Assembly (NCBI GenBank): GCA_973895155.1 | Contig: OZ316892.1 | Coordinates: 26,722,001-26,786,000 of the forward strand | Source: Marsupella aquatica | Taxonomy: Eukaryota > Marchantiophyta | Reading direction: 5' to 3' | DNA: 64,000 bases | Part shown: positions 36,062 to 46,561 of the stretch, piece by piece | Numbering within the stretch: position 1 is the stretch's first letter | Layout of the letters: every line of letters starts with the position of its first letter | Notes under the pieces: generated by a model | What the model saw: only the letters and a program-made list of their open reading frames with translations | Databases searched by the model: none | Told to the model about the DNA's origin: nothing | Made by a program: the position numbers and the translations under genes

Positions 36062-39000
36062 CTACTTGTGATGCAATTGCAAAACCTGCAATACGTCACG
36101 GTGTCTAGAGAAACTCTCCAAAGGAATCACTTTGGTAAATGCGTCAGCCGGGTTGAGTTTACCATCAATCTTGACTAGCTCAAACAAATTATCAGACACA
36201 GCCTGCCTGATAAAATGGTACCTGACGTCAATGTGCTTCACTCTGCTGTCCATCACCTGGTTCACAGCAAGGTGGAGCGCACTTTGACTATCACAATGGA
36301 GCTTCACATTCCCCTGTGGCAATCCCATTTCAGTGATAAGTCTATCCAACCAAATCGCTTCCTTTGCTGCTTCCGCAGCTGCAACATACTCCGCTTCTGT
36401 AGTAGACTGAGCAATACACTTCTGCAAAGTAGACCTCCAACTTATGCATCCACCGCCAAGTGTGAACACGTATCCTGTTGTTGATCTCCTTTGGTCCAAA
36501 TCTTGTCCATAGTCAGAATCTACATAGCCAATCAATGATCTAGCATTCTTTGCATTCGCATCAAATAAAAGACCATGATCCACGGTACCCTTCAAGTACC
36601 TGATAATCCACTTCACTGCTTCCCAGTGTACCTTCCCTGGATTCGACATGTACCTGCTCACCTTGCCCATAGCCATGGCAAGATCAGGTCTAGTGCAAGT
36701 CATCAAATACATGAGACTCCCCACTGCCTTGTCATATGGAACCTTTGACATCAACCCCTTCTCTGTGTCATCCGTAGGACAGAACGCTGATGATAACTTG
36801 AAGTGTGGAGCCAACGGGGTACTTACTGGCTTGCTATTCTCCATGTTGAACCTTGCAATTACCTTCCTCGCATAACTGCTTTGCGTCAACCATAGCTTGC
36901 CAGCCTCCAAGTCCCTAGTGATCTCCATACCCAAAATCCTCTTAGCTGGCCCTAAGTCCTTCATCTTAAACTCTGCACTAAGCAGTGCCTTGAGCTTAAC
37001 AATCTCAGACCTATCCTTGGCTGCAATTAGCATGTCATCCACATAAAGTACTAAAACAATGAACCCAAAGACAACATTCTTCACCGGTTTCAAATACACA
37101 CAAGGGTCAAATACACTTCTGTGAAAACCTTGTGACCGAATCCAATCGTCAAACCGCTTGTTCCACTGTCTTGGTGACTGCTTCAACCCATACAAGGATT
37201 TCAGCAATCTGCAAACCAATTCCTCATGTCCTCTCTTCACAAAACCTAGCGGTTGTCTCATGAAGATCACCTCTTCCAATGTGCCATAGAGGAAAGCTAT
37301 GACAACATCCATCTGATCTAGGAGCAGACCAAACATTACAACAAGTACACACAATAGTCGTATTGTAGAGTACTTAGCAACTGGTGAGAAGACCTCATTG
37401 TAATCCACACCTTTCTCTTGTGTGAATCCCTTTGCTACCAATCTAGCCTTGTAGACCTTCGATCCACCTCCTATGGAATTATCCTTCAGCTTGTAAATCC
37501 ACTTGCTGTCCACCACTTGCTGACCCTTAGGCAGCTTAACAAGCTCCCAAGTTTTGTTGTCCTTTAGTGACTGCATCTCCGTTTGCATTGCTGCAGTCCA
37601 CTTCTGCTTCTCTTTTGAAGCACTTGCCTCATGAAATGAAGAAGGTTCTCCTTCTTCCAAAATTAACGCATCACCCTCATCATCAGCTGTAAAATCATCC
37701 TCTTGCAGTTGAGATGAATCAACCCACTGTCCATACCTTGATGGAGCGCGTACAGTGCGACCAGATGTTCTTCTAGCCGATGACTCCGGTTGATCTGCGT
37801 GTGCTGGTACAATTTGAAGCTCAACAGCATCCACTTGTTGCTCACCAGCATCAACAAACTCCTCTGGTTCCTCTGGCACAGGAACCAGCTCCATAATTGG
37901 AGCAACTCCTTCTCTCCGGTCATGCACCTCATAACCAATCTCCCCCTCAACGAGATCCGGGATAGGAGATTTTCCTTTGTCAGTACGGGAGACCTGAGTA
38001 TTCTCCCCCTCCTTCAATAATCTGGATTCATTGAAGGAAACATCCCTACTGACAACGAGCTTACAGGCAATAGGATCCCATAGCCTATAGGTTTTCACAC
38101 CACTCTGGTACCCAAGAAAAACACATTTCCTGGAGGTAGGATCCAACTTGGTCCTATTCTGCTTTGGTGTGAGAGCATATGCATCACTTCCAAAAATTAC
38201 CAAGCCATGATAGTCTGCTTGCCGCTTATAGCGCATCTCAAACGGCGTTTTGAAATTGATAGCACTAGAAGGAGAAAGATTTACCAAATAAGCTGCGGTA
38301 TTGACAGCTTCTGCCCAAAATTCTTGTGGTAAACTTGATTGGCTCAACATACTCCGTGACCGCTCCAACAGTGTCCGATTGAGCCTCTCAGCGACACCAT
38401 TCTGCTGCGGAGTATAAACTGTGGTGAGATGGCGAGTTATCCCCTGTTCTGAACAGTACTCTTCAAATTCCATTGAAGTGTACTCCCCGCCGTTGTCTGA
38501 CCTCAGACTCTTCACCCTTGTATCCAAACACTTGATCGTGTTTCCAGTCTGATTCTCCACCTGGGCCTTCCACTTCTTAAAAATGGACAAGACATCAGAC
38601 TTATGCGTCATGAAATAAATCCACACAAATCTTGAGTAATCATCAATAAATGATACATAGTACAACTTTCCAGAGTGTGAGGGAGTCGGGGATGGACCCC
38701 ACACGTCACTATGTATGTACTCAAGAACCGCTTTGGAACGATGAGTTCCAACACCAAAAGCACGACGATGCTGCTTTCCAAGAATGCAATGCTCACAAAA
38801 CTCTAATTTACAAGATTGCAAATCAGAAATGAGTCCATTCTTCCGTAAGATAGCCAAACCCTTCTCACTCATGTGGCCTAGCCGTGAATGCCACAGTTGA
38901 GTCATCTCCTCGTGAGACTTGGTTACATTGGCCTCTCCACATACAGTATTGCCCTGTAACACATACAAATTCTTTTGTCTACTCCCTTTCAAAATCACTA

Positions 39001-39334
39001 TCTCTCCCGACCTGACTTGAAGTTCACCATCAATAACGCTCCATTGATGACCATTTGAATCCAACACACCGAGTGAAATCAGATTCTTACGCATGCCAGG
39101 TACATACCTGACTCCGGACACTATGCGCACAGCGCCATCAAACATTTGAATCTTCACAGACCCAATTCCCTCAATTTGACAGGAGTGATCATTTCCCATC
39201 AGAACTGAACCGTTTGAAACAGAGTAAGAACTGAAAAACTCACGAATGTAACAAATATGAAAAGAGCAAGCACAATCAAGAATCCACACATCATCTGCTC
39301 TCCTAGATGACGTGCACAGGGCATACCCCCGGCT
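36062..39334 (-). CDS. pol: Copia pol polyprotein, intact frame after the gag stop
   Basis: The frame runs from the codon after the gag UGA to 36062. Its first ATG is at 39289, giving 1075 residues if started there. Domains in order are protease (WILDCACSFH), HHCC pre-integrase (WHSRLGH...CEHC), integrase core with SDNGGEY and NGVAERLNR, the variable linker rich in Glu, RT with QMDVVIAFLYG and LYVDDM, and RNase H with SDYGQD, CDSQSAL and KHIDVRYHFIR. All integrase and RT catalytic residues are present. The protease triad reads Asp-Cys-Ala, shared with copy 1. There is no ATG before the protease Asp other than the one at 39289, two codons upstream of WILD, so full-length Pol probably needs UGA readthrough from gag. 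Confidence 0.95.
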   Translation of the reverse strand, partial: SRGYALCTSSRRADDVWILDCACSFHICYIREFFSSYSVSNGSVLMGNDHSCQIEGIGSVKIQMFDGAVRIVSGVRYVPGMRKNLISLGVLDSNGHQWSVIDGELQVRSGEIVILKGSRQKNLYVLQGNTVCGEANVTKSHEEMTQLWHSRLGHMSEKGLAILRKNGLISDLQSCKLEFCEHCILGKQHRRAFGVGTHRSKAVLEYIHSDVWGPSPTPSHSGKLYYVSFIDDYSRFVWIYFMTHKSDVLSIFKKWKAQVENQTGNTIKCLDTRVKSLRSDNGGEYTSMEFEEYCSEQGITRHLTTVYTPQQNGVAERLNRTLLERSRSMLSQSSLPQEFWAEAVNTAAYLVNLSPSSAINFKTPFEMRYKRQADYHGLVIFGSDAYALTPKQNRTKLDPTSRKCVFLGYQSGVKTYRLWDPIACKLVVSRDVSFNESRLLKEGENTQVSRTDKGKSPIPDLVEGEIGYEVHDRREGVAPIMELVPVPEEPEEFVDAGEQQVDAVELQIVPAHADQPESSARRTSGRTVRAPSRYGQWVDSSQLQEDDFTADDEGDALILEEGEPSSFHEASASKEKQKWTAAMQTEMQSLKDNKTWELVKLPKGQQVVDSKWIYKLKDNSIGGGSKVYKARLVAKGFTQEKGVDYNEVFSPVAKYSTIRLLCVLVVMFGLLLDQMDVVIAFLYGTLEEVIFMRQPLGFVKRGHEELVCRLLKSLYGLKQSPRQWNKRFDDWIRSQGFHRSVFDPCVYLKPVKNVVFGFIVLVLYVDDMLIAAKDRSEIVKLKALLSAEFKMKDLGPAKRILGMEITRDLEAGKLWLTQSSYARKVIARFNMENSKPVSTPLAPHFKLSSAFCPTDDTEKGLMSKVPYDKAVGSLMYLMTCTRPDLAMAMGKVSRYMSNPGKVHWEAVKWIIRYLKGTVDHGLLFDANAKNARSLIGYVDSDYGQDLDQRRSTTGYVFTLGGGCISWRSTLQKCIAQSTTEAEYVAAAEAAKEAIWLDRLITEMGLPQGNVKLHCDSQSALHLAVNQVMDSRVKHIDVRYHFIRQAVSDNLFELVKIDGKLNPADAFTKVIPLESFSRHRDVLQVLQLHHK

Positions 39335-39337
39335 TCA
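39287..39337 (-). promoter_or_regulatory. Gag-pol UGA and hairpin in copia copy 2
   Basis: The stop at 39337-39335 and the stem CACGTCATCT/AGATGATGTG (39314-39287 on the minus strand) are identical in sequence and spacing to copy 1. Confidence 0.5.
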
Positions 39338-40369
39338 TAAAACATACTCATCATTGAGTAAATCAGCTTCTCCATCAGCCCTAGCCACATTTGCCGATGA
39401 AGTTTCCGCTGCCTTTCCCTTACAGTCTCGCTTGAAGTGTCCAACTTGGTTGCACTTCCAACATGTCACCTGCCTCCTCTGAGGGGATTTACCCTTGGAC
39501 TTAGATCTGGATTTAGATCTAAACTGGGTTCTACGGTCCCCAGTTGGTCGCTGCATACTCCTCCCACGGTTAACATTGAGGGCAGCACCAGATGATGAAG
39601 GCTGTGACGTGATGTGCATCTTCTGCTGAAGATCATCACTAAGCAGAGAACTTACCACGTCATTGTATGAAATGGTATCCCTATCACGATGCAACAACAC
39701 TCGTGATAGGGACTGGTAAGATGGAGGCAATGAACTAAGAAGCTGCAGAGCCTTCGTCTCATCATTCAAAGTCTCCCCAAGGTTTTCCAAGTCAACGACC
39801 ATGTCGTTGAAAGCATCCACATGGTCTTGCAACTTCGTACCAGATTCCTTCATCCTGAAACTCATCAGTTTGTAGGAAGTGTAGAGCCGGTTCGACAACT
39901 CCTTGCGGTGATACTTGCTCTGCAATTCCGCAAACAAGGACATGCAATCCTTATGTGCACCTAACTGCTTGATGATGGGAGGCATGAGATAGAGTGTAAC
40001 ACACCACACTCCCTGCTCCTGCATGCGGTCCCATTGTTTCTCATCAACATCGTCTTCACGAGGGCTCAGCAGTTGGCCCATCCCTGACGCATAAAGCACT
40101 CCCTTCACCTGCTTCTCCCATAGCAAGTAGTCAGAGCGCCCATCATACTTTGTCACTTCATACTTGGGTCCCCCAAGCTTGAAAGTCCCCATCTTCTTCT
40201 TTACCGTGAGCTCCGGTAGTAGTACTGCTTCCTCCACCACACGCCGCACCGGTGATGGTATCGGTGTCACGTGCTCTTCCTCCTGCTCCTCTCTCTGCCC
40301 CTGAAACCTCCACGGTGATCCTCGTGCTTCAAGTTCCACGTCTTCGAAAAACTCCTCCGAATCACTCAT
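39335..40369 (-). CDS. gag: Copia gag polyprotein, intact
   Basis: The 344-residue protein has the same architecture as the copy at 4765-5799: acidic N-terminus, UBN2-type capsid domain, basic linker and CCHC knuckle. The knuckle is complete (C-X2-C-X4-H-X4-C, ending FKRDCKG). It ends at UGA in frame with pol. Very few residues differ from copy 1, in line with recent common origin. Confidence 0.95.
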   Translation of the reverse strand: MSDSEEFFEDVELEARGSPWRFQGQREEQEEEHVTPIPSPVRRVVEEAVLLPELTVKKKMGTFKLGGPKYEVTKYDGRSDYLLWEKQVKGVLYASGMGQLLSPREDDVDEKQWDRMQEQGVWCVTLYLMPPIIKQLGAHKDCMSLFAELQSKYHRKELSNRLYTSYKLMSFRMKESGTKLQDHVDAFNDMVVDLENLGETLNDETKALQLLSSLPPSYQSLSRVLLHRDRDTISYNDVVSSLLSDDLQQKMHITSQPSSSGAALNVNRGRSMQRPTGDRRTQFRSKSRSKSKGKSPQRRQVTCWKCNQVGHFKRDCKGKAAETSSANVARADGEADLLNDEYVL

Positions 40370-41075
40370 ATGAGAAAGTCACAAAAAATGTTGTTTTTCA
40401 CAACTTCTCAAAAAACTCGAAACTCAACACCGCCGCGTAGCCCACAAAGCTAGGAGTCCAATACTGAAAACCAAAATCAAAATTGAAATTTGACGGAAAA
40501 GTTATTCAAATTTCGGTCGAGGTGGGTAAAACCTTGGGAAACTCCCCCGTTTTGACCACCTCAGGGAATAACCGAAATACCAAGTACAACCCGTTGTCGG
40601 AATTGCGATGTGATTGGTGCGCTGCATTGCCAACTTCAATGGCTACGACCTCACTTGTCAACAACGAATGTTGATCAATTGCACTTGGTGCCGTCACCAA
40701 GTCCAACAAGGTAATTGATTTTGCTTAGCCTTCCTCTTTGCATCAAAGAGCCAATCCCGGACTCAAAAACAATCGTCTTGCCTCAATCTCTCCGTTGAGT
40801 CAAAACACTTGACGCTTCTCCCTCCGAGTCGATTGCCAACTTTCTTCACAAAATCCAGAACGACGAAAACTTAGATCTCTCTGCACCACGAGCTCCGTTC
40901 AACGATTTCTTCACACCGTTAGAAAGCTCTTGCCCTGATCTATCCGTTGAGCCCATAAACTCCAAGTTCCATGCGATGGAACTCTGGAAAATCCACCAAC
41001 ACTCAACGCTGGAAAAACCGTCATGAAATCCCGTCACGAACACACGTCACCTCCCAAGCATGCTCTGATACCAAT
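40370..41075 (-). other. Leader and primer-binding site of copia copy 2
   Basis: The 706-nt leader is collinear with that of copy 1 except that the 450-bp segment is replaced by TG (near 40654). The primer-binding site lies at 41062-41073 and matches initiator-Met tRNA. No coding sequence is supported. Confidence 0.88.
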
Positions 41076-41532
41076 TGTTGAGCATAGACGACGATCGCAA
41101 CGGCAAGCCCATGAACCATCCAACGCACAATAGTCGACACAAGAGATACGTGGTTCACCTCCTTGAGGCTACGTCCACGGGAACACACAAGAGAGCTTTA
41201 CTGAACTCTAAGCCCATCGGCTATACCGAGTCTCCACAGTGTAAGCTCTCCCTATCTCTCAAGTGGCTCCATAACAATGAGCCTTGGTTCTACCTCTCCA
41301 AGCACACATGCCTCTTATGATATAGTGTGCAACTTAGTTGTACCTAACCACATAGTTGTACCTAATCACGTAGTTGTACCTAACCACATAGTTGTACCTA
41401 ATCACGTAGTTGTACCTAACCACATAGTTGTACCTAATCACGTAGTTGTACCTAACCACGTAGTTGTACCAACCCACGTTGTTGTACCAACCACGTCATA
41501 CCTAACCTAGACGTAAGAGTAAATACCCAACA
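41076..41532 (-). repeat. 5' LTR of copia copy 2
   Basis: The 457-bp LTR has the 18-bp array at about 41335-41492 and the TATA-like sequence at 41315-41324 (reverse strand). It differs from the other LTR at one noticed position (CCCATCGG against CCCGTCGG). Confidence 0.96.
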
Positions 41533-41537
41533 TGGGT

Positions 41538-43479
41538 GTGGCTACCATGGATTTAAGTCTTTTGGTGTTGCTTGAGGCTGGATGGGGTGCTCAGGTCTCA
41601 GTGAGGCTCTTCCAGCCATGCCCAGGTCCATGCCACCTGGTGCTCTTGTTTTCCTTTGGTTTGGGCAACTTTGACCTCTTTTCCCCTCACAGAGTGCTGA
41701 TTTGCCTTCTAATGCGTGCTGCTTCCCCCCATTCAGGAGTTCTGCTGCTCCAGCTACAGTAGTTAAATTTCTAGTTTAGCTTCCTTTTTTGGATGTGCTT
41801 CTGTCCTGGTTCCGGCCTCTCTGGCCTTTTCAGCACTTCCACCTTTGGTTCACCTGGGTGAGGACCCCATTTGTGGGCCACCCCTGTTGTATGCTGGTTT
41901 TTTTAAATGAATTTCAGGAAAAAGCAAAACAATCAAAACAATCTGGTATTAATTATCTGAACCACGCTGCCCTAGGATACAGGTTTGTACCACTTTTGAG
42001 ATCCGACAGCTGATTCACTTAGTTCAATCCATGAGAAAAAATGGTGAGGCAGTCAGACTTCCAACATGCTAGATAAGACCGGTTTGACTTTCAAGAGGTG
42101 GGTGCAATCTTGCACTGGGCCCTTAATTTATGTCATTTTATCAAGGGGTTCAGTATTGGATCCAATCACATACTGTAATTGACCAAGTATACACTTACTA
42201 TGAGACATGCAAGACAAATGCAGAAGGGATGCCAGTTGGAGGAAAAGAGCTTGGAGGGGAGAGGCCAATTCAACACCCTTTGCTGACACAAAAGTGTGTT
42301 GCATCTAGGCCAACTAAGGGAAGGGAAGACTGGGGAGGGGAAGGGAGAAGTAGGGAGTCTCGTCCTACCAATGAAAAGTCAGAGTATATATAGCATGGGA
42401 CCTCTACCCGTCTTCTTGCTAAAATAGTATTAAGTTGATGCTCAAATGGACCACAAAATATTTTTCTCAGGATTCCATATATAGACAGCCTAAGCACTTT
42501 TTAACACCCAAAATATTTTGCATTTGTACAAAGAAGGTGCTTTGTCGGTGAAAATATATAGTAAAGTTGGTCCATGCAGGTTGCAACATTCCACTGCTAT
42601 ATATTTCAAGCATCTTGTCAACTTTAATTGTGGTTTATGGGAGCTATGACCATCTTCCACAGCGCCATGGCCTTGTGTTTGAAAGTGGAACTTTTGGGTC
42701 ACCTAACCAAAAACAAAATGAACGGAAAAACACAATATCTATTTGACACAACACCCAGGCGTTGTGTTTGCATTGGACGATGTGATTTAATCAGTTTTGA
42801 CCCTAAGCTGTTCTATGTTGAGTACACTAGATACAAATTATGAATGATATGGTACCTCCAATTAAGATTTGAACACAAAGTCAAAATTTGACCACAACGC
42901 TGACTTTCAACCACAATGCCCTGCAAGTGCAAAAAATGAAAACAGAGTCAATACTTGGATTCAACACCCAGGCGCACAGGATTTGATAGGGTTGCTCCAA
43001 CTTTAAACAATCTCCCCCATAAGGTAATTGAAAGCTTTAATTCAAGACTAGCCTATCTAGATAAATATAAAAACGTACAGATATTCTTTAAGGTCCCTAA
43101 AAGGGTGAAGATTCCCCCCCCCCCCCCAAAACAAAAAAAGGTAAAAAAATGTGTGTGGTAGTGTTTCCCTAAAGGGTTCCCATGTTGAGAAGAATTTTAA
43201 TCAACAGTTCCTTTTAAGAGTTTGAATGTATTTTTCAGTAACCCCTTTAAGCAAGAATAAATTAGTTTGGGTGATTCGGTATTTGTGCCTATTCTATCCC
43301 CACATGCCTTTTTACCTAGTAGACAACTGTTGAGCTTCTAAAGTATTTTGAATCCCTCTGAAAAAATGGTCCATCTTTTCTCACAATGACTTCGGTTGGC
43401 AACACTAAGTTACTCAAAACCATAAACTTAGTAAACATAACTCTGAGTTTTAGTTAATAATTTGGTCTGGCTGCCTGGG
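41538..43479. other. Intergenic DNA, partly G/T-rich
   Basis: The first ~350 bp are G/T-rich in the style of retroposon 3' tails but have no diagnostic end. A C-homopolymer with flanking A-runs lies near 43115-43145. No gene was recognised. Confidence 0.4.
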
Positions 43480-44800
43480 TGGCTGTTCTTTCCCTAAGGT
43501 GAGGTTTTTCATGTGGTATCCTTTGCCCGATCCTTTGAATCATGGTTTCTTTACCTACGTCAGGGCGAGCCACAAGTGTGAGTGATCATGGCATTTGTGC
43601 TAGGTGCAAAAACCAGTTTGAGCACACTGAGCACATGTTCTTCAGCTACAGATCCATCGCCACCAGATGGAATGAGATGCAAAGATTGCTGTCACATACT
43701 ACCGCTTTGAAGCCTCGGGGGGTTTCACTTCCACAAAAATGGCACATCACGTGCGATGAAGGATAAGTTCATTTTATTGGTTTGAAGGGAAGACTTAAGA
43801 ATTTTTGTAGAAGAACAATAGGGTCTTTTAAATTCAATTTTGAGACTTATAAGAATATTAGGGTCTTTCTAACCAAAATTTTGGAATATTCCAACTTTAT
43901 AGGGGTTAAATTTTTTTTAAAAATTCTTACATTTTAGGGGGTTTGAGGCCTAAAAATGTAGTAGGGGATGGGGAGGCATCCATATAGTGAGACCCCCGAG
44001 TTTGAAGCTACCGGAAGGTTCCCTTTATGAAGCTATTGTTGCTGCCACTCAGGTGCACAAGAGGAAACTAGGCCCGATGGTTCTGATCGTGGAGATTTGC
44101 TCCAGTATTTGGAATGAGAGAAATGCCAGAGCCATGTTTTCTCAATTTCTGAGGTGCCTTCCCGGTTGGGTTGTTTTACGTCAAACTGAAACCCATCTCC
44201 AAACTAGGATTGACATATTAATGTCATTCTGAGAGAAAAAGGAAACAACTTGCGGTCAACCAACTCCAGGTTGTTCTGACTTAAGCCTTGGGAGAGAATT
44301 GACAGCCCTCTTGCCTTGAATATTGATGATGTAGATGGTGCGCTGACAAGCATCCCAGCACTGTGAGGTGGAACGACCCTCGGAACGACCCTAAACAGGA
44401 CAGAAGTATTGCCCACAACACTAAGGACCTTAATCATGGGAGTAGCTCTTATGACCTTAAGAGTTAGGAACAACCTAGTTGTAGCAACAGGAACCACACA
44501 GCTAGAGTAGGATGTTTATGTCAGATTTTTCTATACAGCACAGTGATCATTTGGTTTTACGCTGCTTGGTAGAAGTAAGGAAAAAGACTGTTTGGAACAC
44601 CAACCGGGTCACCATACGGTGGTTTCTTAGGGCTTCTTGGCCTGACTAGTGGGTTTGTGTGTTTTTCCTGTGGTTCTTTGGCCCTCGGGTGCATGGGTCT
44701 TGTTTTGTATCTTTTGCTTGGGTGGCCTTTGGCCCCTTTCCTGGTATTGATGGGTGTTTGCGCCCCTTTTCCCAAAACCAATAAAAAGTTATTAGGGGGG
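43480..44800 (+). mobile_element. Decayed 3' end of a LINE (non-LTR retrotransposon)
   Basis: The frame at 43542-43766 shows the zinc-binding region that follows LINE reverse transcriptases (zf-RVT): CARC followed after eight residues by HTEH, with the aromatic context HMFF...WNEM. A second piece at 43987-44232 contains SSIWNERNARAMF, the Trp-Glu-Arg-Asn motif common just downstream in plant LINEs. About 200 bp of AT-rich sequence separates them and the frame is broken. A G/T-rich untranslated tail ends near 44790 with AATAAAAAGTTATT. No RT core or endonuclease is present, so this is a 5'-truncated, mutated remnant. Confidence 0.65.
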
Positions 44801-46060
44801 GGGGGGGAGGTGAGATATTTGTTTCTTACAACTCTTGGATTCCATGCACTTTGGAGAATAGATAGCTTCAGGTCTCGATATCTATGACCCGATCTATGAT
44901 GTATGAAGAATCAATTTAATATAACTTGAATAAGGATAAAACAATATCTTGTAATAAAGGATGGGAAAGATTGAAAATAGACCTAGAGGGGGGGGGGGGG
45001 GTCTCACAATAGAAAGAGGGGTGTAAATTTCAAAGTCCAAAATGAAGAGGGTACACGTACCTCAAGTGTCTAAAATAAATCTAAACAAAAGACATGTCAA
45101 GAATTTTAATAAGACAAAGTAACCTGAGTAGGCTCCCGAACAAGGTAACACCAGATTTGAATACATCACCCAAGACCCACTACCTGAATGCTGCTGGATT
45201 ATGGGGAAGACGGAAGCCTTGAGTTTTGCTTCTTACCCTTTATATGAGCTATAGAAATATACATGTTCACTATGCTGACATGACTTGAAACTACATGCCA
45301 CTGTCCACTGAGCTGTAGGTGGACAAAATAGTCACTTTCCCTTCCAGACCATTTTGTGTTGCATTTGTTTTTACTCCCTCAAGAACATTATTGACTAATT
45401 ATGGTGCGAGTTATGGTGACCTGGATCCTCAATTTGATAATCACTTTCCCTTCCATTTTTTCCTGGCATTTTTTTCACTGTCAAGAAAATCATTGTCTAA
45501 TTATTGTGACCTGGTCCACGGTTTGAAAATACACATTGCAGTTTCAAGTAAAAACAGGGTTGACTGTGGATATCTGTGCTCTTTTAACTAAAGTAAAATG
45601 ACATGCTTTTAAAGTTCTTATTGCGGGCATTTTAGTAGTGGCCTACTCTGAGACCTTTGCTATGCACTAGACTACGACTTAGGAGAAAGGCAAGAAGGCG
45701 AACGTACTCCACCTGACTCAACATCTAGAGCTGAAAGACGCTGTCAAAGGCATAAAGTTAGTCCATCCAGTAATGCGTTGACTCCACCGATCAGGTTTCT
45801 AGTGAATGACTGATTAATAATATTTCCTGCAGCCGACACCAGCACTGGCCTTTAATTTGGAACTGGGACAGATTCAATCGCAACTATTCATGACTCTGTG
45901 GAGCCCATAACTTTGTGCTCTCATCAGTCTCTTGTCTTGACGTTGGGGCCGAGCAGAATGTAGCTGGCTAATAAATCTCGGTCATCTTTTCCAGTTTCTT
46001 GTGTATTGTGAAGCAGACCAAAGCGCTATTGGTCACTTCATAGTTATGTCTTTAATTTGC
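44801..46060. other. Intergenic DNA with G-homopolymers
   Basis: G-runs of a dozen or more bases occur at about 44796-44807 and 44989-45001. A partial similarity to the dispersed repeat of 13505-14020 may exist near 45010-45140 but is weak. No gene was recognised. Confidence 0.4.
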
Positions 46061-46314
46061 AATTTCCTGATTTCCTTGTCTTCCCGGGAATCATGGACAG
46101 TGGTCAATCTTTGCATGGATGTACTGGATGTGATTTCTCCCGATGGACTTTTGGGTTCTTCGTGGATTTCGTGGAATAATCTTGACTAATTTCCTGATTT
46201 CTTTGTCTACCCGGGAATCATGGACAGTAGTCAATCTTTGTATGGATGTACTGGATGTGATTTCTCCCGATGGACTTTTGGGTTCTTCGTGGATTTCGTG
46301 GAATAATCTTGACT
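46061..46314. repeat. 127-bp tandem duplication
   Basis: 46061-46187 and 46188-46314 are nearly identical, starting AATTTCCTGATTTC and ending AATAATCTTGACT. Only a few substitutions separate them, so the duplication is recent. Confidence 0.93.
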
Positions 46315-46537
46315 CTGTTCTCAGTTTTCATAACGACATTGTAATGTATTTAGTCAGAAATTGGTATAGATCTCTGAACGAAGTAGTTCACTTTTTGATC
46401 AGTTGAATGATAATGTTTTGCTTTAGTCTGTGGAGATTGTGAGTCAGCGTATATTCCTTAGCACGTACGCAAATTCAGAGTTTCTGAAGCATACTGGTGT
46501 TCGAAACCAAAGCATAGCCAGTGTCCATTTCGCTGCA

Positions 46538-46561
46538 CAGACTGGCCAGCTGGCCAGTCTG
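46538..46561. repeat. 24-bp perfect palindrome
   Basis: CAGACTGGCCAG joined directly to its reverse complement CTGGCCAGTCTG makes a perfect 24-bp palindrome without a spacer. Confidence 0.85.

Larger units (their letters stand above)
35414..41532 (-). mobile_element. Ty1/copia LTR retrotransposon, copy 2 (possibly functional)
   Basis: A 6119-bp element on the minus strand is flanked by TGGGT duplications (35409-35413 and 41533-41537). Its LTRs are 457 bp and differ at about one site, so it is younger than copy 1. Gag and pol are open except for the UGA shared with copy 1. The zinc knuckle, integrase DDE residues and RT YVDD are intact. It lacks the 450-bp leader segment of copy 1 and has two extra 18-bp units in each LTR. 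The two elements point toward each other's 3' ends across about 25.7 kb. Confidence 0.97.

Noticed and set aside
41538-41910. G/T-rich sequence resembling a retroposon 3' tail after copia copy 2
   Set aside because: Composition alone suggests it. No poly(A), AATAAA-type end or target duplication was found.
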